9,196 bases of DNA from NCBI GenBank assembly GCA_023252015.1, contig JAHEXS010000039.1:1-9196 (forward strand), read 5' to 3'. The notes under the pieces were generated by a model that saw nothing but the letters and a program-made list of their open reading frames with translations, had not been told where the DNA came from and did not search any database. Shown here piece after piece: positions 1 to 6,579 of the stretch (positions are counted from its first letter, which is position 1; the number at the start of each line of letters is the position of its first letter). The position numbers were made by a program, and so were the translations under genes. The stretch is from Candidatus Nitrosotenuis sp. (lineage in GTDB: Archaea; Thermoproteota; Nitrososphaeria; Nitrososphaerales; Nitrosopumilaceae).

Positions 1-754
1 TATTGCTATCGACTAATGGGTAAAAAGTTCCAATTGCGTTAGAGCCGCCACCAACACATGCAATTACTGTGTCTGGGTTTTTCTTGTTTATTTTTTTCAT
101 TTGCTGTATGATCTCTTTACCAATTACTGATTGAAAATCACGTACCATTACAGGATATGGGTGTGGACCTACTGCAGAGCCAAGCAAATAGTACGTGTCT
201 TTTACGTTTGTAATCCAGTCCCGTATTGCTTCATTGATTGCATCTTTTAGTGTCTGTGAGCCTGATTTTACAGGATGAACCTTGCTTCCCAAAAGATTCA
301 TTCTGTATACGTTCAGCTTTTGTCTTATTGTGTCCTTGTATCCCATGTATACTTCGGATGTAAGTCCTAGGCATGCGCACGCCATTGCGGTTGCAACTCC
401 GTGCTGTCCTGCGCCTGTTTCTGCAATGATTCGTTTTTTCTTCATTCTTTTAGCAAGTAATGCCTGGCCTAGAGTGTTGTTGATTTTGTGAGCGCCACCG
501 TGTAAAAGATCTTCTCTTTTGAGATAAATTTTTGCGCCACCTAATTTCTCAGTGAGATTTTTTGCATAGTACAACGGAGTTGGCCGTCCTGCATATTTTG
601 TAAGATAGTAGTTTAGTTCCTTTTTGAAGCTCTTGTCATTTTTAATTTTTAGATAATTTTCTTCCAGTTCTTCGATTGCAGGAACAAGGGTTTCTGGAAT
701 GTATTTTCCTCCAAACTCACCAAATCTGCCGTCTTTTGGAAATCTCAGAATCAT
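1..754 (-). CDS. trpB: Tryptophan synthase beta chain, partial (C-terminus beyond left edge)
   Basis: TrpB is the PLP enzyme that condenses indole with L-serine to give tryptophan, normally as an alpha2-beta2 complex with TrpA in the cytoplasm. Translation from the ATG at 754-752 gives 251 complete residues before the window ends, against roughly 390-400 for the family, so about one third is missing. Visible marks are the N-terminal GRFGEFGGKYIPE segment (residues 9-21), typical of the TrpB1 type that partners TrpA, the HGGAHKINN motif whose Lys90 should carry PLP, the following ETGAGQHG loop, and the glycine-rich GGGSN phosphate-binding loop close to the edge. The start codon overlaps the trpC stop as ATGA and no good Shine-Dalgarno precedes it, so translation probably depends on coupling to trpC. 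No frameshift is seen. The identification is secure; whether trpA follows cannot be seen. Confidence 0.96.
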   Translation of the reverse strand, partial: MILRFPKDGRFGEFGGKYIPETLVPAIEELEENYLKIKNDKSFKKELNYYLTKYAGRPTPLYYAKNLTEKLGGAKIYLKREDLLHGGAHKINNTLGQALLAKRMKKKRIIAETGAGQHGVATAMACACLGLTSEVYMGYKDTIRQKLNVYRMNLLGSKVHPVKSGSQTLKDAINEAIRDWITNVKDTYYLLGSAVGPHPYPVMVRDFQSVIGKEIIQQMKKINKKNPDTVIACVGGGSNAIGTFYPLVDSN

Positions 755-1524
755 ATTGCGTTTACCAGCCCTCGGACATTTTCTTCAATGTTATCGCTTT
801 TCATAATGCTTGATCCAATCAAAAATGCATCGGCACCACATTTTTTCAAGAATTTAATGTCATCAGGCGAGCTAATTCCGCTTTCAGACAATGTTATTTT
901 TGATTTTTTCTGGTTTTCTAATAGTTTTTTTGTAGTGTTTATGTCAATTTCCAAAGTATCCAAATTTCTGTTATTGATGCCGACCATGTCTGCATCGGTC
1001 TTTAACGAATTTGTAAATTCTGATCCTGTGTGTGCCTCAACTAGTACCTTTAGGCCCTTTTTATGACCATATGAGATAAACTCGTCAATTTCTTTTAGAT
1101 GCCCCATATCAAACAAGGATTGTATCAGTAACATATAGTCTGCACCAATTTTTTTTGCAGCATCTATTTGGATTTTATCAATAACAATATCTTTCATTAG
1201 CATTGGAACTTTGACTTGCCGTCTGACCTCCATAAAATACTTTGGCGACCCGCTAAACAGATATGGTTGTGTCAGAACTGATAGTCCTACTGCACCTCCA
1301 CGTACCATCGCCTTGGCAATATCTACTGGGTCAGACATCTTTCTTATTTCTCCTAGTGAAGGAGATGCAAATTTGACTTCAGTTATCAAAGACGCATGCG
1401 GGTTATTCTTAATAGATTCTATAAGATCTGTGCCTGAATTTGGTAATTGTTCTGAAATTTCATAAATTCCGTCGTTAATAGCAATCTGGGAATTATTTAC
1501 TAGTTTTTTTAAAACATTGCTCAT
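751..1524 (-). CDS. trpC: Indole-3-glycerol phosphate synthase
   Basis: This 257-residue protein is a single TIM-barrel enzyme that converts carboxyphenylamino-deoxyribulose phosphate (CdRP) into indole-3-glycerol phosphate, the fourth step from chorismate. The residues expected from the well-studied Sulfolobus enzyme are in place: Glu49 and Lys51 in EVKFASPS, Lys111 in LMKDIVID, Glu163 in LVEAHT, Asn184 in GINNRN, and Glu214-Ser215 in LSESGIS, followed by the phosphate-binding LIGSS strand near residues 235-239. The length is normal for a monofunctional TrpC; there is no fused TrpF barrel. It begins at an ATG that overlaps the trpD stop (ATGA), with a GAGG about 10 nt upstream that could act as a weak Shine-Dalgarno, and it ends in another ATGA overlap with trpB. 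It is therefore an internal gene of the trp operon. Confidence 0.96.
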   Translation of the reverse strand: MSNVLKKLVNNSQIAINDGIYEISEQLPNSGTDLIESIKNNPHASLITEVKFASPSLGEIRKMSDPVDIAKAMVRGGAVGLSVLTQPYLFSGSPKYFMEVRRQVKVPMLMKDIVIDKIQIDAAKKIGADYMLLIQSLFDMGHLKEIDEFISYGHKKGLKVLVEAHTGSEFTNSLKTDADMVGINNRNLDTLEIDINTTKKLLENQKKSKITLSESGISSPDDIKFLKKCGADAFLIGSSIMKSDNIEENVRGLVNAI

Positions 1525-2567
1525 AGTGACTCTGCCTCTTTTAATTTTTTAATCTGTCCACACGATTTTACAAAATCTGTTAAAAGCAAATATGCCTTTT
1601 CGTTTTTTATTGTCTGTGTTGCAATTTCTATCGCATTGTCAAAGTTTTCTGCAATGTTTGATACCATTAATCCTCCAGCTGCATTTAGTATTGTAATTTC
1701 TACCATTGAACGATTTGCTGTGCCATTTAGCACCGATAAAAATGCTTGAATTGCCTGAGCCTTTGATGAAATTTGTATGTCCTTAATCAAGGATTTATGC
1801 AGGCCAAATTTTTCTGGATCTATGATGTGTGTTTCAATTTTATTGTTTTTTAGAAAGCAAACCTTGTTTTTTCCAGTAGTGGATAGTTCGTCCAATCCAT
1901 CATCAGAGTGAACAGTCATGATGTTTTGCGCTCCTCTTTTTTTCAAAATTTTGATTATTCTTTCAAGATAGTCTTCTGAGAATACGCCAATCAATTGATT
2001 TTTCACCTGTGCCGGATTACACAGTGGCCCAAGTAAGTTAAATGCAGTTCTTGTTCCGACCATCTTTCTTGCATTTGCAACGTTTTTCATGGAAGGATGA
2101 AATTTTTGTGCAAACATGAACCCAATTCCAAACTTTTCTATGATTTTTGCAGTTTTTTCAGGCGGAGTATTTAGGTCATATCCAAAATATTCAAAAATAT
2201 CTGCACTCCCAGAAATTCCAGAAATTGATCTGTTGCCATGTTTTGCAACCACTCCGCCAGATGCCGCAATAACAAATGCAGCAGTGGTTGAAATGTTAAA
2301 TGTCTGTAATTTATCGCCGCCAGTCCCGCAAACGTCTATTATTGTGCCTTTACACGCAGGGCTGATGTGAATTCCGTGCCTATCCATCTCATTTAGCATG
2401 GAATAAAGCTCATCGTCAGTCTCTCCTTTTTTTGACAGGCTTTTCAAAAATTCAGCTTTTTCAGAATCTGAAATTTTATCGCTCAATAGTTCGCCCATTC
2501 CAATTGACATTTCCTGTATGGTCAAGTCTTGGCCCTTTTGCAGCGTTTCTGTGTATTTTGTGATCAT
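1521..2567 (-). CDS. trpD: Anthranilate phosphoribosyltransferase
   Basis: TrpD transfers the phosphoribosyl group from PRPP to anthranilate. The 348-residue length is usual for the family. The N-terminal helical part (about residues 1-70) is followed by the signature motifs in order: CGTGGD (80-85) and NIST (91-94) for PRPP binding, KHGNRS (109-114), GTRTAFNLLGPLCNP (171-185) with the Arg that contacts anthranilate, and DGLDELS (223-229), in which Asp226-Glu227 match the Mg-binding DE pair. The gene overlaps trpG upstream and trpC downstream, both by ATGA. The bases before its start (an A-rich run ending trpG) hold no Shine-Dalgarno, so it should depend on termination-reinitiation after trpG. 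It is a separate polypeptide here, not fused to TrpG as in enterobacteria. Confidence 0.96.
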   Translation of the reverse strand: MITKYTETLQKGQDLTIQEMSIGMGELLSDKISDSEKAEFLKSLSKKGETDDELYSMLNEMDRHGIHISPACKGTIIDVCGTGGDKLQTFNISTTAAFVIAASGGVVAKHGNRSISGISGSADIFEYFGYDLNTPPEKTAKIIEKFGIGFMFAQKFHPSMKNVANARKMVGTRTAFNLLGPLCNPAQVKNQLIGVFSEDYLERIIKILKKRGAQNIMTVHSDDGLDELSTTGKNKVCFLKNNKIETHIIDPEKFGLHKSLIKDIQISSKAQAIQAFLSVLNGTANRSMVEITILNAAGGLMVSNIAENFDNAIEIATQTIKNEKAYLLLTDFVKSCGQIKKLKEAESL

Positions 2568-3151
2568 TTTTTTATTAGATTAATAAAGTTCTGAAATATT
2601 TTTTTTCCTTCAGTAGTTAGAATGGATTCTGGGTGGAACTGCACTCCCTCAATTAGATATTCCTTGTGGCTTACCCCCATTACCTCCCCGTCATCCTCGG
2701 CCACTGCAGTTATCTTGAGTACATCTGGAATGATTGTCTTGTCTCCAACAAGAGAGTGGTATCTTGTTGCTCTAAACGGATTGTTTACTCCATGAAAAAT
2801 TGATTCATCAGAATGTTTAATCTGACTTGTTTTCCCATGCCTGACATTTCCTGCGTTAACAACTTTTCCTCCAAATTCGTGAATTATTCCTTGATGCCCA
2901 AGGCACACTCCTAGAATTGGAGTCGTCGGTCCAAGCTTTCTAATGACATCTGAGCAAACTCCAAAATATTTTTTGTCTTCTGGGGTGCCGGGTCCAGGGG
3001 ATATGATTATTGCATCATAATTGTTTTGTTGTATTTGTTCTATCGTTATTTTGTCGTTTCTGATTACTTCGGATTCCACTCCAAGCTCCCCTAAAACTTG
3101 CGCGATATTATATACAAACGAATCATAATTGTCAAGAATTAGAAATTTCAT
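2564..3151 (-). CDS. trpG: Anthranilate synthase component II (glutamine amidotransferase)
   Basis: TrpG is the class-I glutamine amidotransferase subunit that releases ammonia from glutamine for TrpE. At 195 residues it is the standard stand-alone size. The sequence shows LDNYDSFVYN at the N-terminus (residues 6-15), the oxyanion-hole loop SPGPG (51-55), the nucleophile elbow GVCLGHQ with Cys83, a VRHGK segment (103-107) typical of TrpG/PabA, and the other catalytic residues His173 and Glu175 in QFHPES. The triad is complete. The ATG overlaps the trpE stop (ATGA) and is preceded by AAAGGAGG inside the trpE C-terminal codons, the best Shine-Dalgarno in the operon. Within a trp operon the TrpG role is favoured, but in archaea one such subunit can also serve a PabB-like partner (known for the family, not shown here). 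Confidence 0.96.
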   Translation of the reverse strand: MKFLILDNYDSFVYNIAQVLGELGVESEVIRNDKITIEQIQQNNYDAIIISPGPGTPEDKKYFGVCSDVIRKLGPTTPILGVCLGHQGIIHEFGGKVVNAGNVRHGKTSQIKHSDESIFHGVNNPFRATRYHSLVGDKTIIPDVLKITAVAEDDGEVMGVSHKEYLIEGVQFHPESILTTEGKKIFQNFINLIKK

Positions 3152-4506
3152 TTTGTCGCCTCCTTTAATGCTGCAAGCATCGCACCTGCCTTGTGTTCCG
3201 TTTCCTTGAATTCGTTTTCTGGTATTGAATCAGTTACAATTCCGGCACCGCTTTGGACAAAGCCTGATTTACCATCGATGAATATGCTTCGTATGGCTAT
3301 TGCAAAATCACAGCAGCCGTTGTTTGAAAAATAGCCTACTGCGCCAGCATATTGGCCCCTGACATCTATTTCTAATTCGTTGATTATTTCCATGGCTCGA
3401 ACCTTTGGTGCACCAGTTACAGTGCCGGCTGGAAATACTGCTTCGAATGCTGTAAACATGTCATGTTTTGAGTCAAGCGTGCCTATTACATGTGATACTA
3501 TGTGTTGGACGTGCGAGAAGCGTTTTATTTGCATCAGTTCTGTCACATGCACGCTTCCATATTTACAAACTCTGCCGATGTCGTTTCTTCCTAGATCAAC
3601 TAGCATTGTGTGTTCGGCAAGCTCTTTCTCATCGCTCAATAGTTCCTGTCTTAGCCGCTCGTTTTTTTGCTCATCCTCAGTAATCTTTCTTGTACCTGCA
3701 ATTGGGAATGTCTCAACCTCGTTTCCAGTGACTCGAACTAGCATCTCAGGGCTAGATCCAATGAATGTTTTTTGCCCAAACTTCATGTGATACAGATACG
3801 GAGATGGATTTAGCGAACGTAACTCCTTGTAGATTCTTAGATGATCACCTTTTACATCAAAATTGAATCTTCTTGAAAGTACTACCTGAAAAATATCTCC
3901 ATCGTAAATGTATTTTTTTGCCTTGTTGACAATTTCTGAGAATTTTTTTTCATCCATGTTTATGGAAATTTCTGAAATTTCCAATTTGCCAAAATTTGGC
4001 TCCGATAGTTTTATGTCATTGATTCTGTTTTTGTTGTAATAAAAGTAGAGTAATTTTTTTGTCTTGTTGTCGTACAGAATCCCATCCTGATAAATCCCAA
4101 ACTCCATCAATGGTTCCAGGCTGTTTTGAATTGGAATTTTTTCATATAGTTTTATTGCATCATAATTGATTATGCCTACTGCCCCCCCAAGATACCTAAA
4201 CAAGGTGTTGGTCGTATGCCCAATCAAATTTTTTATCTCTGCTACTGGATCAATCGTTGCAATGGTCTTAGTAGTACCGTCTTTGTACTGTAAAACGATT
4301 CTGTCATCATACCCTTTTAGTATCACATCCGGATCAAACCCAATCAGTGATGTTTCTGCAAGCTCTTCAGGACCGGTAAGTGATTCAAACAGGAATGTAT
4401 TGGAATAATTTTTTTCTATTTTAGAATAGATTTCAAATTGTGAGCCTGATAACTCTAGAGGTATTATTGTAGGACCGGAATTTCCAAAGAAGGCCACCCA
4501 TGTCAA
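3148..4506 (-). CDS. trpE: Anthranilate synthase component I
   Basis: TrpE aminates chorismate and eliminates pyruvate to form anthranilate, using ammonia from TrpG; it is the first committed and usually feedback-controlled step. In the 452-residue reading the N-terminal domain contains FLFES (38-42), in the position of the tryptophan-binding LLES segment, and GGAVGIINYD (107-116). The chorismate-utilising C-terminal domain contains PIAGTR (268-273), AEHTMLVDLGRNDIGRV (297-313), FPAGTVTGAPK (358-368), QSGAGIV (418-424) and EFKETEHKA (432-440) with the metal-binding glutamates. All are intact. The start is uncertain: the frame opens with TTG at 4506-4504, but a GTG at 4497-4495 also fits, giving 449 residues, and an ATG at 4502-4500 is out of frame. 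A strong TATA box at 4531-4524 predicts transcription starting near 4502, which slightly favours the GTG. It is the first gene of the operon. Confidence 0.95.
   Translation of the reverse strand: MTWVAFFGNSGPTIIPLELSGSQFEIYSKIEKNYSNTFLFESLTGPEELAETSLIGFDPDVILKGYDDRIVLQYKDGTTKTIATIDPVAEIKNLIGHTTNTLFRYLGGAVGIINYDAIKLYEKIPIQNSLEPLMEFGIYQDGILYDNKTKKLLYFYYNKNRINDIKLSEPNFGKLEISEISINMDEKKFSEIVNKAKKYIYDGDIFQVVLSRRFNFDVKGDHLRIYKELRSLNPSPYLYHMKFGQKTFIGSSPEMLVRVTGNEVETFPIAGTRKITEDEQKNERLRQELLSDEKELAEHTMLVDLGRNDIGRVCKYGSVHVTELMQIKRFSHVQHIVSHVIGTLDSKHDMFTAFEAVFPAGTVTGAPKVRAMEIINELEIDVRGQYAGAVGYFSNNGCCDFAIAIRSIFIDGKSGFVQSGAGIVTDSIPENEFKETEHKAGAMLAALKEATK
3159..3166 (-). promoter_or_regulatory. Shine-Dalgarno of trpG inside the end of trpE
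   Basis: On the minus strand the bases AAAGGAGG lie 7 nt before the trpG ATG, within the last codons of trpE (encoding Lys-Glu-Ala). This is a full match to the CCTCC end of 16S rRNA and the only strong such site at the four operon junctions seen here. It would let TrpG be initiated independently as well as by coupling, which fits a subunit needed in equal or greater amount than TrpE (inference). Confidence 0.75.
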
Positions 4507-4523
4507 TCAAGGCTGCCGTGGGA

Positions 4524-4531
4524 TATTTATA
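4524..4531 (-). promoter_or_regulatory. TATA box of the trp operon promoter
   Basis: On the minus strand TATAAATA (within GTTATAAATATCC) is a near-consensus archaeal TATA box, preceded by the A-rich TTTAAAAG that could serve as the BRE for TFB. With the usual 22-27 nt from box centre to start site, transcription should begin about 4500-4506, right at the trpE start, giving a leaderless or nearly leaderless message. No attenuator-like leader peptide or hairpin fits between the box and trpE, so control, if any, must act by a DNA-binding protein. Confidence 0.8.
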
Positions 4532-4631
4532 ACTTTTAAAGAATTTTTAGTCTTTGGTTGAAATATAACATGAGATTTTTTCAAAAAATTAATCCATTTT
4601 GAGCCTAATTTTGGCAACAAGTTGTAAGAAT

Positions 4632-4648
4632 TACGGTATAGTACGGTA
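4632..4648 (+). repeat. TACGGTA direct repeat, candidate operator
   Basis: Two TACGGTA copies start at 4632 and 4642. The second sits inside the odd palindrome GTACGGTAC (4641-4649) and is followed immediately by the TATA box at 4651. A third copy with two extra matching bases on the left relative to the second (AGTACGGTA, 4764-4772) lies in the downstream coding sequence. The one-turn spacing and position at the BRE suggest a protein site that would help or block TBP/TFB; this is inference from position and repetition only. Confidence 0.4.
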
Positions 4649-4650
4649 CC

Positions 4651-4658
4651 TTTATATG
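4651..4658 (+). promoter_or_regulatory. TATA box of the small zinc protein gene
   Basis: TTTATATG begins 29 nt before the ATG at 4680, the spacing expected when transcription starts at or next to the start codon. There is no Shine-Dalgarno before the ATG, which again fits a leaderless mRNA. Confidence 0.7.
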
Positions 4659-4679
4659 CGATCTTGACGTATTGTACCC

Positions 4680-4880
4680 ATGAGTCAGATCCTCGCAACA
4701 CCGCCAAAAACCCATACCCTGTACTACGATCTACACTTTGAAAAACCTGCAATTCATCTGAACAGTACGGTAAGTGAGGCAGTGTGTCATGTTTGCAAAA
4801 AGGAACTAAAGGAAGGGCTAGGTCTAACAGCAAAAAGATTTGCTGATAAAATCGTGCTTGTGTGCGATTTGCACAACTAA
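4680..4880 (+). CDS. Small putative zinc-binding protein (CxxC...CxxH), function unknown
   Basis: I do not recognise a named family. The 66-residue product has a polar N-terminal half and a C-terminal half with Cys36-x2-Cys39 and Cys62-x2-His65, a pattern that could hold one zinc ion in a small treble-clef or ribbon-like fold (inference). There is no signal peptide or membrane segment, so it should be cytoplasmic. It is judged real because a good TATA box lies 29 nt upstream of its ATG, the four potential ligands are regularly placed, and it fills the space neatly between trpE (divergent, 173 bp) and ilvD (convergent, 13 bp). A longer minus-strand frame over the same bases (4507-4833) lacks any such support. 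Being divergent from the trp operon, it could be a small regulator or accessory protein, but nothing in the protein itself proves DNA binding. Confidence 0.8.
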   Translation: MSQILATPPKTHTLYYDLHFEKPAIHLNSTVSEAVCHVCKKELKEGLGLTAKRFADKIVLVCDLHN

Positions 4881-4888
4881 TGTTTTGA
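4861..4888 (+). terminator. Possible terminator of the small zinc protein gene
   Basis: A 5-bp stem TGTGC/GCACA with a 5-nt loop (4861-4875) covers the last codons of the gene and is followed by the stop codon and a short T run (TGTTTT). Archaeal termination mainly needs T runs, and the stem bases also encode Cys-Asp-Leu-His of the putative zinc site, so the hairpin may be incidental. Confidence 0.25.
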
Positions 4889-4893
4889 TTATT

Positions 4894-6579
4894 CTACCAG
4901 ATTGGCGATGTCAGTGCACCCTGTGCTGCAGACCCTACAAGTGATGCATATTTTGCCAGTGCGCCGCTCTCGTAGTTTGGCTTTCTTGGCTTCCATTCCT
5001 TTCTTCTTTGCTCTAGTTCTTCTTTTGGAACCGCAAGATCAATTACGTTTGTTTCAGTGTCAATTATGATCTTGTCTCCGTTTTTGACAAGTGCAATGTT
5101 TCCACCAACATATGCCTCTGGAGCAACATGTCCAATCATAAATCCGCGTGTTGCGCCTGAAAATCTGCCGTCTGTAACTAGAGCGACCTTTTCTCCCAAC
5201 CCCTGTCCTACGATTGCGGCAGTTACTGCTAGCATTTCTCGCATTCCAGGACCGCCCTTTGGACCTTCATATCTGATCACAACAACATCGCCTTCCTTGA
5301 TTTCATTTTTTGATACTGCGTCAAATGCGTTTTCCTCTCTATCAAAGACTTTGGCTTTTCCTGTAAATTTGTCGATTTTGACTCCTGCAATTTTTACAAC
5401 TGCACCGTCTGGAGCAAGCGAGCCTTTGAGTATTACTGCAGTTCCAACTTTGTGGAGAGGAGTACCAATTGGCCTTACTATGTCAGCGTTTGCTGGTGGC
5501 GGAATTGTTATGGCGTCAAGATTTTGTTTCATGGTTTTTCCGGTGACTGTCATGACATTTTCATGAAGTAATTTTTGGTCAAGTAGTTTTTTGAGCATCA
5601 GTGGAACACCACCTACTTTGTCTAAATCATTCATGACGTACATTCCGCCAGGCTTTAGGTCTGCAATGTGCGGAACTTTTTTTCTAACTCGCTCAAAATC
5701 ATCATAGGTAAGCTTTACTCTGGCTTCGCTTGAAATTGCTAAAAGATGCAATATTGCATTTGTAGAGCCGCCTATTGCGTTTAGCATGGTGATGGCATTT
5801 TCAAATGCCTCAAATGTCAAAATGTCTCTTGGCTTGATGTTTAGTTCTAATAGTTTCGTAGCTGCAACCCCTGTGTCATACACCATCTTTTCTCTTCTTT
5901 CATCTTCTGCTGGCGGACTAGCACTTCCTGGTAATGAAATGCCCAACGCCTCAGAAATTGATGCCATTGTGTTTGCAGTAAACATTCCTCCGCAAGAACC
6001 GGCAGTCGGACATGCATAGTTTTCAATGTTCTTTAATGCCTCAAGTGATAACTGACCTGCATCAAATGCCCCAACTGCCTCATACACATCTTGAATAGTT
6101 AGCTGTTTGCCATTATAGTAACCTGGCATAATTGTTCCACCATAAACAAAAACGGATGGAAGGTTCAGTCTTGCCATAGCCATCATTGTGCCAGGTAAGC
6201 TTTTGTCGCATCCTGCAATTCCTACAAGACCATCATACTGATGAGCTCGAACCATTAATTCAATTGAATCTGCAATAATTTCCCGACTTACAAGGGATGA
6301 TTTCATTCCCTCATGGCCCATTGCAATTCCATCGCTTACTGCAATGGTGCTAAATTCTCTTGGGGTGGCACCTGAATCATGAACACCTTCCTTCGCTTTT
6401 TGTGCCAATCTTCCAAGGTGAATGTTACATGGGGTTGCCTCGTTTCCAGTATGTGATACTCCGATAAATTTACGACTAAGATCATCATCAGTTAGCCCCA
6501 TTGCCTTGTACATTGCCCTGTGGGGTGCTCGAGACGTGCCTTCGACTACATTTCGGCTTGAAATATCAGTATTGTTCAT
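4894..6579 (-). CDS. ilvD: Dihydroxy-acid dehydratase
   Basis: IlvD dehydrates 2,3-dihydroxy-isovalerate and -methylvalerate to the 2-oxo acids, the penultimate step of valine and isoleucine synthesis (and a source of leucine and pantothenate precursors). The 561 residues match the usual length. The iron-sulfur ligands expected for the IlvD/Edd family are visible: Cys51 in TPCN, Cys124 in GCDKSLPGTM and Cys196 in PTAGSCGGMFTANTM. The metal-binding region VSDGIAMGHEGM (81-92) and the C-terminal DGRFSGATRGFMIGH (470-484) with the likely catalytic base Ser474 are also intact. Three cysteines in these places suit a [2Fe-2S] form (family inference). It starts at ATG 6579-6577 directly downstream of a TATA-like box, with no Shine-Dalgarno, and its start codon lies in a 14-bp perfect palindrome. 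It is transcribed separately from the trp operon, with the convergent small zinc gene between them. Confidence 0.97.
   Translation of the reverse strand: MNNTDISSRNVVEGTSRAPHRAMYKAMGLTDDDLSRKFIGVSHTGNEATPCNIHLGRLAQKAKEGVHDSGATPREFSTIAVSDGIAMGHEGMKSSLVSREIIADSIELMVRAHQYDGLVGIAGCDKSLPGTMMAMARLNLPSVFVYGGTIMPGYYNGKQLTIQDVYEAVGAFDAGQLSLEALKNIENYACPTAGSCGGMFTANTMASISEALGISLPGSASPPAEDERREKMVYDTGVAATKLLELNIKPRDILTFEAFENAITMLNAIGGSTNAILHLLAISSEARVKLTYDDFERVRKKVPHIADLKPGGMYVMNDLDKVGGVPLMLKKLLDQKLLHENVMTVTGKTMKQNLDAITIPPPANADIVRPIGTPLHKVGTAVILKGSLAPDGAVVKIAGVKIDKFTGKAKVFDREENAFDAVSKNEIKEGDVVVIRYEGPKGGPGMREMLAVTAAIVGQGLGEKVALVTDGRFSGATRGFMIGHVAPEAYVGGNIALVKNGDKIIIDTETNVIDLAVPKEELEQRRKEWKPRKPNYESGALAKYASLVGSAAQGALTSPIW

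Larger units (their letters stand above)
4507..4679. promoter_or_regulatory. Divergent intergenic region between trpE and the small zinc protein gene
   Basis: This 173-bp stretch carries back-to-back promoters, the trpE TATA box near its left end and the TATA box of the plus-strand gene near its right end. Between them lie a 15-bp odd palindrome, ATTTTTTCAAAAAAT (4575-4589), a short inverted repeat GTAAGAATTAC (4624-4634), and a direct repeat TACGGTA at 4632-4638 and 4642-4648, exactly 10 bp (one helical turn) apart and ending 2 bp before the plus-strand TATA box. GTAC occurs at 4641, 4646 and 4674, with two further copies at 4721 and 4765 inside the gene. The arrangement looks like a regulator-binding region, but no binding protein is known from the sequence. 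Confidence 0.6.

Noticed and set aside
282..491. 69-codon plus-strand frame with a hydrophobic, signal-like start
   Set aside because: It is antisense to trpB. The hydrophobic look comes from the complement of charged trpB codons.
3380..3790. 136-codon plus-strand frame
   Set aside because: It lies wholly antisense to the well-supported trpE and its translation shows no domain or motif; the frame follows from the codon use of trpE.
4532..4623. Trp attenuator or leader peptide upstream of trpE
   Set aside because: The TATA box sits about 25-34 nt from the possible trpE starts, so there is no room for a leader RNA; these bases lie upstream of the promoter.
4507..4833. 108-codon minus-strand frame ending at the trpE start
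   Set aside because: It covers the trpE promoter and the small zinc gene on the opposite strand; the translation has no family features, while the plus-strand gene has a TATA box and a metal-ligand pattern.
5057..5566. 169-codon plus-strand frame
   Set aside because: Entirely antisense to conserved parts of ilvD, with no promoter-like box at the right distance and no recognisable protein features.
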